Part shown: one piece after another, positions 41,070-49,237 of the stretch
Numbering within the stretch: position 1 is the first letter of the stretch
Layout: every line of letters begins with the position of its first letter
NCBI GenBank assembly: GCA_020433455.1
Contig: JAGRCP010000037.1
Coordinates: 1 to 64,000, forward strand
Length of the DNA stretch: 64,000 nucleotides
Origin: Caldilineaceae bacterium
Lineage (GTDB): Bacteria > Chloroflexota > Anaerolineae > Caldilineales > Caldilineaceae
Reading direction: 5' to 3'
The notes under the pieces: model-generated
Seen by the model: the letters and a program-made list of their open reading frames with translations, nothing else
The model's database searches: none
Told to the model about the DNA's origin: nothing
Made by a program: the position numbers and the translations under genes

Positions 41070-41259
41070 GGGTGTGTTCAAAATCGGTTGAAAGCGCTTG
41101 AAGTCGATCCTGGCCTGTACTAATTGCCTCACCCTGCTTCGCCTCCTCGACGGAGGCTGCGCGTCCTTCTCCATCCAGGTGGAGAGGGACAGCCGTGGCG
41201 CCTGAAGCGCCGCGGCAGGGTGAGGCAATTGACGGCGCCAACTCGTTTTGAACACACCC
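41070..41259. mobile_element. 190-bp MITE-like nested inverted-repeat element
   Basis: Terminal inverted repeats GGGTGTGTTCAAAA (41070-41083) and TTTTGAACACACCC (41246-41259) are perfect over 14 bp. They are flanked by AATTGATTC (41061-41069) and TATTGATTC (41260-41268), a 9-bp target duplication with one mismatch. Inside is a second perfect 15-bp inverted repeat, AATTGCCTCACCCTG at 41122-41136 with its complement at 41216-41230, enclosing three small stem-loops. There is no transposase. It sits 23 bp before the start codon of the next gene. Confidence 0.75.
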
Positions 41260-41282
41260 TATTGATTCGTCGGCTTGACACC

Positions 41283-43640
41283 ATGAATACTCAGGCAACT
41301 TCACTGTTCAGAGAACCTCAATTTGATGAAAGGAATGACCATGCGATCCCGACACAGCGTATTTCCGCGGGACTTTTCCTGCTTGCCGTTCTGATTGGCG
41401 CCGGCCTCTTCTCGGTCCGCAACCCCATGGGCGTCTATACGCAACAATCCCCCCTGCCTACAGCGACGATTCCGGCCGATGACGAGCCGGACGTGCCCGC
41501 AGACGACATGACTGCGCCGGAAGGCGCGCTGGTCTGCGCGTCCCGGGAGAAGGAATGCGTCACCTTCGACTATCTGGGCTACGAGACCGGGGCCGACGGC
41601 ACGACCACCATCCAGTTCCAGGTCACCAACCGCTGCAACCAGGAACTGCGCTGGATCGAGATCGTCACCCGCCAGTGGGAACAGATGGAACCGGGCGAGA
41701 ATTCGGTCTACTCGGGCGATCTGGGCGACTACACCGTCACCTGGATCGACGACGCGCCGGACTACCCCGAGCGCAGAGGCTATCGCTTCAAAACTGACTT
41801 CGACACCTTCAGCGGCGGCGCGAGCGACATCGTCTCCGTCCAGGTGGAAAACTTCAACCCCTTCCGCCGGATGCGGATTCGGGCCAGAGTGGGTGATACC
41901 ATCGACCGCGCCGGCGTGCGGCCGGGCAACTTCGCCTGCGGCGTCACCCCCGGACCCACGCCCACGCCGCCGCCTGCGCAGGACATCTGCCTGAGCAAGC
42001 AGGACCGGGGCGTCACCGTGGACTTCTACGGTTACGTTCCCTACCCGGACGGCACAACCGGGCTGACCTTCGGGGTGACTAACGGCAACCAGCGCCAACT
42101 TGACGCGGTGGGGATCAAGGCGGGAGGCTGGAATCGTGTTGCGCCTGCGGACGGCACCGTCTACCGGGGTGTACTGGGCTCCTACAACGTGCGCTGGGTG
42201 ACCCAGAGTGACACGCCCAACCAGGATGCCGTCCGTTTCAAGGCCTGGGGAAGCTGGTTCCAGGGCGGCGCGAGCGACCACTTCACCGTCCGCGTGAACA
42301 ACTTTGACCCGACCAAGCGCATCACCGTCTGGGCCCAGCGCAACGGGCGGATTGAGCTCAAGGGAACCCTGGCGAATCATGACTGCGAGAGGGCCCTGCC
42401 GCCCACGCCGACCGCCACGCCGACATCGCCCAACAGTCCACTGGTGACGCCCACCTCTACACCCATGCCCACACCCACGCCCGGCCCGGTGGAGCCGCTG
42501 GATTTGCAGACCGATGCAGACGGCGACGGCGAACCGGATGCACTGATTGCTGCGCTGAATAAATTGGCAACTTTACATGCCGCGTACCAGGATAACCCTA
42601 ACTCTGATACAGAAGCGGCCCTGGATCAGGCTTACGCAGAGTTTTTTCAAAGTTTGGCGTACAGCGAGCGCACGCTTGAGATTCAGCAAGAGATGGGACA
42701 ACTATACGAGCAGATATTGCAGAGCAATGATGATGCAGAAATTGCCGCATTACAGGCCGAATTTGACCAGTTGGAACGGCAACTATACGACGATTCCAAC
42801 TTCGCTATTGTCGACCGTGTGCTGAGTGAACGGCTGGATGAAGCCATGCGGTCCAAAGTTGGAGCGACGCCGGAAGCCGCTAGTGAGGGACAAGGCGCGG
42901 CAGAACCCCAGCCGCAGTCATCCGTTTCGCCTGCAGCGATTGACACAGCCGATCTGGCATTCCGTGTTCACCTGCCCGTGATCGGCAACATTCGACTTTT
43001 CGAGCCGGATCCGTGCGTCAATGTAGACACGCCTGCCGATTTCAGCACGTTGGAGCGCGGGCACCTGATGTTTTTGCGCACGAACAGCAAACGGCGGAAT
43101 TTTCAGTATGCCAAGAAGTTTACACATATTGGCATTTATGATGGGCTCCAAAGTGATGGTGTTAGCATCAAAGTCTATGAGTCTAACCCTATTGGACCCA
43201 ATGGTGATGATTCCGACGGAGGCCCAGCGTTATGGCCTTATGATCCATGGGAAAACGTAGAAGGATGGTGTGTAGCATTGGGCTATTACGATACAAGCCA
43301 GTTGTCGCTACCTACGGTACAAGACGCTATAGATTGGGCAAAAGGGGAGCTTGGGGTCAATGGCGAGATTCCCTATGTTCAAAATCCGCTGGATTTTTTG
43401 GACAAAGAGTCCAACGAAACCAGTTACTGTTCCAAGCTCATCTGGCAAATCTATGATCATTTGGGGATAAATGTGGATAGCAATGACCTCGCCTATCATA
43501 TCTGGTTTATTAGCCGTTGGGGATCGGTTTTCGGTATTGGTGGAACTGTTAGTGGTGAAGTTGCAGCACGGTTCTTTGTCGCACCGGACGAAATTTTTCG
43601 TCATGACAGCATGATCATCTACTCTGAAGGCCAAAACTAG
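41283..43640 (+). CDS. Large exported protein: two tandem beta domains, dockerin-like segment, NlpC/P60-like C terminus
   Basis: The ATG at 41283 gives 785 residues; the frame is open further upstream but only through the inverted-repeat element. A membrane or signal helix at about 26-45 is followed by two homologous domains (about 75-200 and 235-365). Both share the patterns TFDYLGYE/TVDFYGYV, VY(S/R)G.LG.Y.V.W and GGASD....V.NF(N/D)P. A Pro/Thr linker, a calcium-loop-like DADGDGEPDALIAALNKL and a coiled coil follow. The last 195 residues show GHLMFLRT, FTHIGIYDG and YCSKLIWQIYDHLG. These suggest a permuted NlpC/P60 (YiiX-like) cysteine hydrolase with His in the first block and Cys at about 715. 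The C-terminal DNA is more AT-rich than the N-terminal part. Confidence 0.7.
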   Translation: MNTQATSLFREPQFDERNDHAIPTQRISAGLFLLAVLIGAGLFSVRNPMGVYTQQSPLPTATIPADDEPDVPADDMTAPEGALVCASREKECVTFDYLGYETGADGTTTIQFQVTNRCNQELRWIEIVTRQWEQMEPGENSVYSGDLGDYTVTWIDDAPDYPERRGYRFKTDFDTFSGGASDIVSVQVENFNPFRRMRIRARVGDTIDRAGVRPGNFACGVTPGPTPTPPPAQDICLSKQDRGVTVDFYGYVPYPDGTTGLTFGVTNGNQRQLDAVGIKAGGWNRVAPADGTVYRGVLGSYNVRWVTQSDTPNQDAVRFKAWGSWFQGGASDHFTVRVNNFDPTKRITVWAQRNGRIELKGTLANHDCERALPPTPTATPTSPNSPLVTPTSTPMPTPTPGPVEPLDLQTDADGDGEPDALIAALNKLATLHAAYQDNPNSDTEAALDQAYAEFFQSLAYSERTLEIQQEMGQLYEQILQSNDDAEIAALQAEFDQLERQLYDDSNFAIVDRVLSERLDEAMRSKVGATPEAASEGQGAAEPQPQSSVSPAAIDTADLAFRVHLPVIGNIRLFEPDPCVNVDTPADFSTLERGHLMFLRTNSKRRNFQYAKKFTHIGIYDGLQSDGVSIKVYESNPIGPNGDDSDGGPALWPYDPWENVEGWCVALGYYDTSQLSLPTVQDAIDWAKGELGVNGEIPYVQNPLDFLDKESNETSYCSKLIWQIYDHLGINVDSNDLAYHIWFISRWGSVFGIGGTVSGEVAARFFVAPDEIFRHDSMIIYSEGQN

Positions 43641-43716
43641 TATTTTCGCAGGATGGACATGTACTGAAAAACTATGCATATTCATCCTGCTTATACAATC
43701 AGAGATAAATTATACC

Positions 43717-44823
43717 ATGAGCAAAACATCCATTCGCTACGTGGCTATCATGCTAATCTGCATCTTAACCCTGTCAGGATGCAGTTCTCCCGTTGGGTCA
43801 TTTTTAGCCCCAAAACCTGAATTGCCGGACCGTATTCTCTATGTTGTGGCGACCGGCATTGAACAAAATGGGCGCTTTCATAATGAGTTGGTGCTGGTCG
43901 ATCCTGAGCAATGGGCTGTTCTTCGGCGTACGCGCTTGAAAGTCGTCGACAGCGTGTTTTACAGCATTAATGAAGACTCCTTGGGGCGGATTTGGATTCC
44001 GTATCACGGTGCACCCGGCGCCCCCGGCAATACAGTTGCAATTTTTAATCGGGATGGCTCACATCTGAGTAATGTTGAAACATGTGGTCGCCCTCATTCT
44101 GTCTATTTTATCGAAAATTTCGCCTGTGTCATTTGTGCACATAACGGTTTTTTCGGACGCGTTACCATGATCGAACTCGACACGTTGGATACTGTACGAG
44201 AACTGGAATTAGAGGGAAACGAAGGATTCTTTCTCACGGCAACGGCTACAGATGGCCGAATAGTCATCGTGTGGGGGGCTGATAAGCTACCTGTCTTGTA
44301 TATATTAGGCAGCAGTCAACCGGATACCGTGCCTGAAACCGTTAATTACCGAGTAGCCACTCAAAGTATTCTGCCAATCCGTGAGGAACAATTCATCGTC
44401 CTAAACGAGGGGAGCAACAGAATAGACTATGATGAAATTATTGACGGTCTGTTCCTCGATATCTCAGAAGGTGATATGCAAGTCAAACCATTCGCTCTAC
44501 CCGTACGAAGTCCGCTTTGGGGCGTGATTAGTGACAATATGTTGTTCTCTTATCACAATAGTAGGTACGCAGATCCGAAAGGAACAGCCGAAAGAGCAAT
44601 GTCACGTCTTGATTTGGAGACGGGAGATACTGACCTATGGCCCCTGCCGGATAACTGGGATGCACGCGATCTGGAAATCATCGACGGCAGAATCATGCTC
44701 ACATGGCGACGATCCAATGATCCTGAAGCCAGTGGCATCTACGAATTTGACCCCGAGACGGGCAGCCTGGAACAGGTGATGCAGTTGCCCGGAGCGACTC
44801 TCATGTTGCCGCCGGATGACTAA
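43717..44823 (+). CDS. Lipoprotein of the local beta-propeller-like family, copy 1
   Basis: The 368-residue product has a lipoprotein signal ending in LTLSGC (lipid on about Cys22). The mature part reads as repeated blades with recurring motifs: RILYVVATGIEQNGRFHNELVLVDPE, SLGRIWIPYHGAPGAPGN, VAIFNRDGSHL, MIELDTLDTV and a closing GIYEFDPETGSL. This is consistent with a six- or seven-bladed propeller of NHL/SMP-30 style, but no catalytic residues are evident and I do not know the function. Its stop overlaps the start of copy 2 by 8 bp (ATGACTAA). The coding DNA is AT-richer than most of the window. Confidence 0.75.
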   Translation: MSKTSIRYVAIMLICILTLSGCSSPVGSFLAPKPELPDRILYVVATGIEQNGRFHNELVLVDPEQWAVLRRTRLKVVDSVFYSINEDSLGRIWIPYHGAPGAPGNTVAIFNRDGSHLSNVETCGRPHSVYFIENFACVICAHNGFFGRVTMIELDTLDTVRELELEGNEGFFLTATATDGRIVIVWGADKLPVLYILGSSQPDTVPETVNYRVATQSILPIREEQFIVLNEGSNRIDYDEIIDGLFLDISEGDMQVKPFALPVRSPLWGVISDNMLFSYHNSRYADPKGTAERAMSRLDLETGDTDLWPLPDNWDARDLEIIDGRIMLTWRRSNDPEASGIYEFDPETGSLEQVMQLPGATLMLPPDD

Positions 44824-45964
44824 ATACGGCACTCGTTGCGCCTGCATGCTGTGGATAGCGTGCATCATGATGTTGATCTCCGGCTGTCGCTGGCCATTCG
44901 GTCTGTCAGATTCCCTGGCTATCCATCAATCGTCTCAGGAAAACGTCCAGGTTCCCGATTCCCCGCTCTATGTGGTGGCGACCGGTCCTGAATCGGTGTC
45001 AGGGCTCACGAACGAGTTGCTTCTGTTGAACTCTGAAACCGGAAAGACGCTGAATCGTACTCGTTTATTGAAGAACGGCGTCATCATTTGGCAGATGAGC
45101 AGCGACCCTGACGGAAGAATCTGGATCGGCTATTACGGCACGCCGGGAAATTCCTCCAACAGCGTCGATGTTTTTTCGCCGGAAGGGTATCATCTGCAGA
45201 CCCTATACACCTGTGCGAATCCCGGTTACGGCATCCATTTTGCCGACGGTTACGCCTTTGTTGCCTGTGGGGGCAACGGGTTTAAAGGCGGCGTTTCGAT
45301 TGTCGACCTGGAGTCGCTTGAGGTAATCGAATTTATCGAGTTGAGTGCTGAGCCGTCCTTCTTGCTGCTTGCGTCTGCACAAAATGATGACTCACTCGCT
45401 TTTTTTGGCAGTAGTCAAACTCATTCGACATTATTTCTTCTTTACACTGAGCCGTTCAAGATAACAAAAGCTGAAGAGATCTACGGATCGGCGAGTCCTC
45501 GAGAAGTTATCGGCGATGGCAATGAGTTTTTTTTGCTCAACACCGCAAGTTCATTGCATCCGGATGATCCAAAGGATGTACGAATTCTGTCACCAACTGA
45601 GTCTGTTTTGGTTGCGGATGTCTCATTGCCGGCGCGAAGCCCTCTCTGGGGGGCAATCAATGATCAAAAATTATATTCCTTTCACAGTTCTCAGGGGGCA
45701 ATCGTTGGAGATAGCCCAGAGCGCGCGATTTCCAGTTACGACCTGATCACAAGTGAAATGGATCTGTGGCTCTTGCCCGATAATTGGGACGCATCCGACA
45801 TGGCGGTCATCAACGACCAAATTGTGCTCGTTGGTCAACCGTCCGTGACAGCCGAAAGTGACCCCATTCATGGGCTCTACGCCTTCGATCCGGAGAGCGG
45901 GGAACTCTCCCTGCTGTACGAGATCCCCGGCGCCCGACTGGTCTTGCAGCCTGCTGGTGAATAG
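44816..45964 (+). CDS. Lipoprotein of the local beta-propeller-like family, copy 2
   Basis: The 382-residue paralogue of the preceding gene has its lipobox at LISGC (about residue 23). It has the same landmarks: LYVVATGPESVSGLTNELLLLN, DPDGRIWIGYYGTPGNSSNSVDVFSPEGYHL, CANPGYGIHFADGYAFVACGGNGFKGG, SLPARSPLWGAI and GLYAFDPESGEL. Identity to copy 1 is moderate, so the duplication is old. It overlaps copy 1 by 8 bp and is likely co-transcribed with copies 1 and 3. Confidence 0.75.
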   Translation: MTKYGTRCACMLWIACIMMLISGCRWPFGLSDSLAIHQSSQENVQVPDSPLYVVATGPESVSGLTNELLLLNSETGKTLNRTRLLKNGVIIWQMSSDPDGRIWIGYYGTPGNSSNSVDVFSPEGYHLQTLYTCANPGYGIHFADGYAFVACGGNGFKGGVSIVDLESLEVIEFIELSAEPSFLLLASAQNDDSLAFFGSSQTHSTLFLLYTEPFKITKAEEIYGSASPREVIGDGNEFFLLNTASSLHPDDPKDVRILSPTESVLVADVSLPARSPLWGAINDQKLYSFHSSQGAIVGDSPERAISSYDLITSEMDLWLLPDNWDASDMAVINDQIVLVGQPSVTAESDPIHGLYAFDPESGELSLLYEIPGARLVLQPAGE

Positions 45965-46007
45965 GCGGCGAGGGCGGTTGCGTGGGGTAAATGATCTGGA
46001 AATCCGA

Positions 46008-47129
46008 ATGCCTGCGCAACGACTCATCACATTCTGGGCGCTGCTGTTGTCGGCAAGCATCTTGGCGATTGGATGTAGTCCAGAGCTTCATATCACCAAA
46101 ACAGGACTCACTACGACTGAGCGCTTCAACGAAACCAGCGATCGACTCTATGTCGTTTCCATGTTCGTAGAGACGCGGCGAGGACACAAAAATGAACTGG
46201 TCACACTGGACCCGGAATCATACGAGACGATCAACCGCAGTGACTTGGTCTATGGGACGCTCGTCTTCAAATTTAGCCAGGATCCTCAAGGGCGGATCTG
46301 GACCGGCTATTCGGGAACGCCGGAGAACTACAACACGAAACGAGTTGATATATTTGACCATAACGGCTCTCATGTAAAGACGCTGGAACCCTGTAGTTGG
46401 CCCGACAAAGAAATCACCTTCGCGGCCGGATGGGCCTTTATTCCGTGCTACCTCAACGGATTTCATGCGCGGATGGTGGTTGTGGACTTGAGCTCATTGG
46501 AGATTGTGAAGACGATTGAGTTGGAGGCTGAGCCGCGTTTCTCACTACTCGCAGCTGCAGCAACAGAAGAAACGGTTTTGGTGGCCGGAGGGAGCGATAC
46601 ACATGGGACTTTGGTAATGATTGATCCGCACTCGATGGAAATCAGTCAGACTATTGATGTCTATGGCGGAATAAGCGTAAGAACCATTGTCGTACACGAT
46701 GGTCTGTTTTACATGCTCAATAGAGGAAGCCATCGAAGCCCGGAGAACCCACTTGATCTGCACATCGTGACGCCGGGCGATTCGCCCACAGTCACATCGC
46801 ATCAATTGGCCGCCAGGTCACCAGTGTTCGGATTCATTGAGGGAGATCAACTATGGGCATATCATGATCCGGCGATCAGCGGAGATAGCGGTTCCCGCGC
46901 GATTTCTCGTTATGACTTACTCACCGGCGAGACAGAGTTATGGCCTCTGCCGGATTATTGGTGGGCAGGTGATATGGCATGGATTGACGGCAAGATTATT
47001 CTGACAAGACGGCATTCGCTCAATCCTGATGAAACCGATGGGCTCTACGAATTCAACCCGGAGACCGGCGAATTAATTCAATGGCTTGAACTGGAAGGCG
47101 CGCAGCTGTTGTTGGTGCCGGATGAATAG
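46008..47129 (+). CDS. Lipoprotein of the local beta-propeller-like family, copy 3
   Basis: I choose the ATG at 46008 because it places a lipoprotein signal (LLLSASILAIGC, lipid on about Cys23) at the N terminus; the open frame extends upstream only into copy 2. The 373-residue product shares the family landmarks: LYVVSMFVETRRGHKNELVTLDPE, DPQGRIWTGYSGTPENYN, VDIFDHNGSHVKTLEPC, AFIPCYLNGFHARM and GLYEFNPETGELIQ. Only 43 bp separate it from copy 2. Function unknown; surface-exposed at the outer face of the membrane by its lipid anchor. Confidence 0.75.
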   Translation: MPAQRLITFWALLLSASILAIGCSPELHITKTGLTTTERFNETSDRLYVVSMFVETRRGHKNELVTLDPESYETINRSDLVYGTLVFKFSQDPQGRIWTGYSGTPENYNTKRVDIFDHNGSHVKTLEPCSWPDKEITFAAGWAFIPCYLNGFHARMVVVDLSSLEIVKTIELEAEPRFSLLAAAATEETVLVAGGSDTHGTLVMIDPHSMEISQTIDVYGGISVRTIVVHDGLFYMLNRGSHRSPENPLDLHIVTPGDSPTVTSHQLAARSPVFGFIEGDQLWAYHDPAISGDSGSRAISRYDLLTGETELWPLPDYWWAGDMAWIDGKIILTRRHSLNPDETDGLYEFNPETGELIQWLELEGAQLLLVPDE

Positions 47130-47152
47130 GGAAGAAAGCGGCAGAAAGCAAA

Positions 47153-47345
47153 ATGCCACAGCGTAACCAATCGTTCACATCCAAAGCCGGCGCTCAGCGT
47201 TTCTCGATTGCGCTGGCCTGTATCTTGACTCTGTCAGGATGCAGCTCTTCCACCGGGTCGTTTTTAGCCCCAAAACCTGAATTGCCGGGCCGTATTCTTT
47301 ACGTAGCGGCAACCGGCATTGACGGAACGGGCGCTTTCATAATGT
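47153..47345 (+). pseudogene. Truncated, frameshifted fourth lipoprotein copy
   Basis: The first 50 or so codons closely match copy 1, including CILTLSGCSS, GSFLAPKPELP and RILYVAATGI; the DNA around TTTTTAGCCCCAAAACCTGA is identical. One base is missing just after the ATGI motif, which throws out the frame. Homology stops at about 47345, 20 bp from the end of the opposing uvsE gene. It looks like the remnant of a more recent duplication of copy 1, cut off by a rearrangement that brought in uvsE. Confidence 0.8.
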
Positions 47346-47365
47346 GTCCGGTGAGGTCATTTCGC

Positions 47366-48307
47366 TTACCCCACTCTCAGCCCCGGGCCGTAGCGCAGAA
47401 CCTGCTCGCGCAGGCGCAGGAGCGCCAGGTCCTTGGCCTTGGCTTCCAGCATGATGTCGAACGTACGCAGGCTTTGCGCCTGCGCGCCCCGCAGTAACTC
47501 CACTACCTCAAACGGATTGAGAAAATCGCTGTGCTGATTAGGCAGCGGCGCTTGCACGTGCCATGCGCCGCCCCGCCGCAGGTGACGCACCTCCGTACGC
47601 GGGCTGCTTACGTGGATCTTGGGGCGCTGATGCGGCGGCCACGTGGCCAGGGCCATGGCCAGCCCATCCAGGAGAGCAATCTTCTGGCGATTGAGGCAGC
47701 GGTGGTGGAGCGTGTCGAAGACGACCGGAATGCCCGCGCGGCGGTGAATCCACAACACGTCGCCCAGATCATAGAGGCGATCATCATGCTCCAGCGCCAG
47801 GCGTTGCTGTACCCGGGCCGGCAACTGCTCGAATGCCGTGACAAAGCGCCTCCGTGCGGCCAGGCGATCCGCATAGCGCCCGCCCACATGGATGACGATG
47901 ACTGCGCCGGAGTCCAGCCCCATCGCGTCCAGCAGTGCAGTCTGACTGACGAGTTCATCCACGCTGCGCCGGACGCGTAGCGGGTCCGGGCTGTTGAGTT
48001 GGATGAAGTGCCCCGGATGCAGCGTCAGGCGAATGGCGTAGAGGCGAGCCGTATCGCCGATCGCGGCCAGTTCGGTGCTGCACTCCGCGATCTGATGGTG
48101 GAATTGGGGCAATGCAGGGTGGGTGGCATAGGGCGCAAGCTGACCGGCCAGGCGGTAGAAGAAAATTTGCTGCGCATGAAGATATTCGAGGATGTCGCGT
48201 ACGTAGGCCAGGCTCACGCTCAGATGAGGTGAGTTCTGCCAGTGGCGGCTGTCGTGGGAGCGGAGCGGCGCCCCCAATACCTTGACGGGGAATCCAAGGC
48301 GGTACAA
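47366..48307 (-). CDS. uvsE: UV damage endonuclease UvsE/UvdE
   Basis: A TIM-barrel endonuclease that nicks DNA 5' of UV photoproducts and other lesions, independent of UvrABC. The 313-residue product has the family opening YRLGFPVKVLGAPLRSHDSRHWQ, metal-ligand segments RLTLHPGHFIQLNSPD (about 110) and VIVIHVGGRYADR (about 150), RLALEHDDRLYDLGDVLWI (about 185), and VVFDTLHHRCLN with the active-site Asp-x-x-His-His (about 215). The C-terminal SDFLNPFEVVELL is also typical. The stop codon is 20 bp from the truncated lipoprotein copy. Confidence 0.93.
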   Translation of the reverse strand: MYRLGFPVKVLGAPLRSHDSRHWQNSPHLSVSLAYVRDILEYLHAQQIFFYRLAGQLAPYATHPALPQFHHQIAECSTELAAIGDTARLYAIRLTLHPGHFIQLNSPDPLRVRRSVDELVSQTALLDAMGLDSGAVIVIHVGGRYADRLAARRRFVTAFEQLPARVQQRLALEHDDRLYDLGDVLWIHRRAGIPVVFDTLHHRCLNRQKIALLDGLAMALATWPPHQRPKIHVSSPRTEVRHLRRGGAWHVQAPLPNQHSDFLNPFEVVELLRGAQAQSLRTFDIMLEAKAKDLALLRLREQVLRYGPGLRVG

Positions 48308-48335
48308 GATGACTCCTTTGGGCAGGAAGGAACAC

Positions 48336-48405
48336 GGAATAAGAAACGAGAAAGCAGAAACAAGAAATGAGAAACGAGTAAGCAGTATGCATTACGCAGT
48401 ACGCG
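48336..48405. repeat. Ten tandem degenerate heptamers at the sirtuin 3' end
   Basis: GGAATAA, GAAACGA, GAAAGCA, GAAACAA, GAAATGA, GAAACGA, GTAAGCA, GTATGCA, TTACGCA, GTACGCG, without interruption. The last units include the stop codon (48392-48394) and last four codons of the sirtuin gene. This is the longest such array in the window. Confidence 0.8.
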
Positions 48406-49153
48406 CATTCTGCACGGCGGCCACGAGCCGCGGGCTTATCTCGCCGCTGGGGCCCGCCAGATGCACATCGGCCATGGTCGAGAGTCCGCTCGCTTCAGGG
48501 TTGATGTCGATGACGAACGCGCCTCCATTTTGGGCAACGTAGGGTAGCTGCGCGGCCGGATAGACCACGCCGCTGGTCCCGACGATTAGCGCAACGTCGG
48601 CCGCTTCCGCGGCTTGCCATGCCCGGGCGACCATAGCCTGAGGCAACATTTCGCCGAACCAGACCACATCAGGCCGCACGAGCCCTTGGCAGACGGCGCA
48701 GCGGGGCGGCAGGTCGGCTTCCCGTTCGGCGGGCTGCAAAGCGTGCTGCTTGGCGCAACGGTTGCAGCGAAAACGCGCAATGCTGCCGTGGAGATGTACC
48801 ACATTGACGCTGCCCGCCCGTTCGTGAAGGTTATCCACGTTCTGGGTTACCAGTGTGAAGTCGGGCGCTATTCTCTCCAGCTCCGCCAGTGCGTAGTGGC
48901 CTGCGTTCGGCTGCGCTTCCTCCACCCAATGCAGGCGATCCATGTACCAGCGCCAGACCAACCCCGGATTTCGGGCAAATCCCTCTTGTGAGGCCAGCTC
49001 CTGGGGATCGAATTTGGCCCACAGTCCCGTCTGGGCATCCCGGAACGTCGCGATGCCCGACTCTGCGCTGACGCCCGCGCCGGTGAGGCAGACAACCCGC
49101 CCGGCTCGGGCCAGCGCGGCAGCCGCTGATTGGAGTTGGCTTGAAGGATTCAC
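48392..49153 (-). CDS. cobB: NAD-dependent protein deacylase, sirtuin (CobB/SIR2)
   Basis: Removes acyl groups from lysine using NAD. I take the GTG at 49153, which has GGAGG about 7 nt upstream; the frame is open for 23 more codons without support. The 253-residue product has VCLTGAGVSAESGIATFRDAQTGLW (NAD binding), TQNVDNLHERAGS and VVHLHGS with the catalytic histidine (about 119). It also has a zinc module CNRC ... CAVC, GLVRPDVVWFGEMLP and VGTSGVVYPAAQLP. Its C terminus (ARTA) lies within heptamer repeats. Confidence 0.93.
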   Translation of the reverse strand: MNPSSQLQSAAAALARAGRVVCLTGAGVSAESGIATFRDAQTGLWAKFDPQELASQEGFARNPGLVWRWYMDRLHWVEEAQPNAGHYALAELERIAPDFTLVTQNVDNLHERAGSVNVVHLHGSIARFRCNRCAKQHALQPAEREADLPPRCAVCQGLVRPDVVWFGEMLPQAMVARAWQAAEAADVALIVGTSGVVYPAAQLPYVAQNGGAFVIDINPEASGLSTMADVHLAGPSGEISPRLVAAVQNARTA

Positions 49154-49237
49154 TGTACACCCTCCGGGGGGTTTCTCTTTGGAATCGGCGTGTTTTCCGC
49201 AGATCCTCCCGGAGGAACCCATATAATTCCCTTTTCC

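Noticed and set aside
41124-41282. N-terminal extension of the NlpC/P60-like protein
   Set aside because: The extra 53 codons lie in the inverted-repeat element and encode Arg/Pro-rich nonsense; the signal-like helix follows the ATG at 41283.
48336-48405. CRISPR-like array
   Set aside because: The units are 7 bp with no spacers and are degenerate, unlike CRISPR repeats; no cas genes are present in the window.
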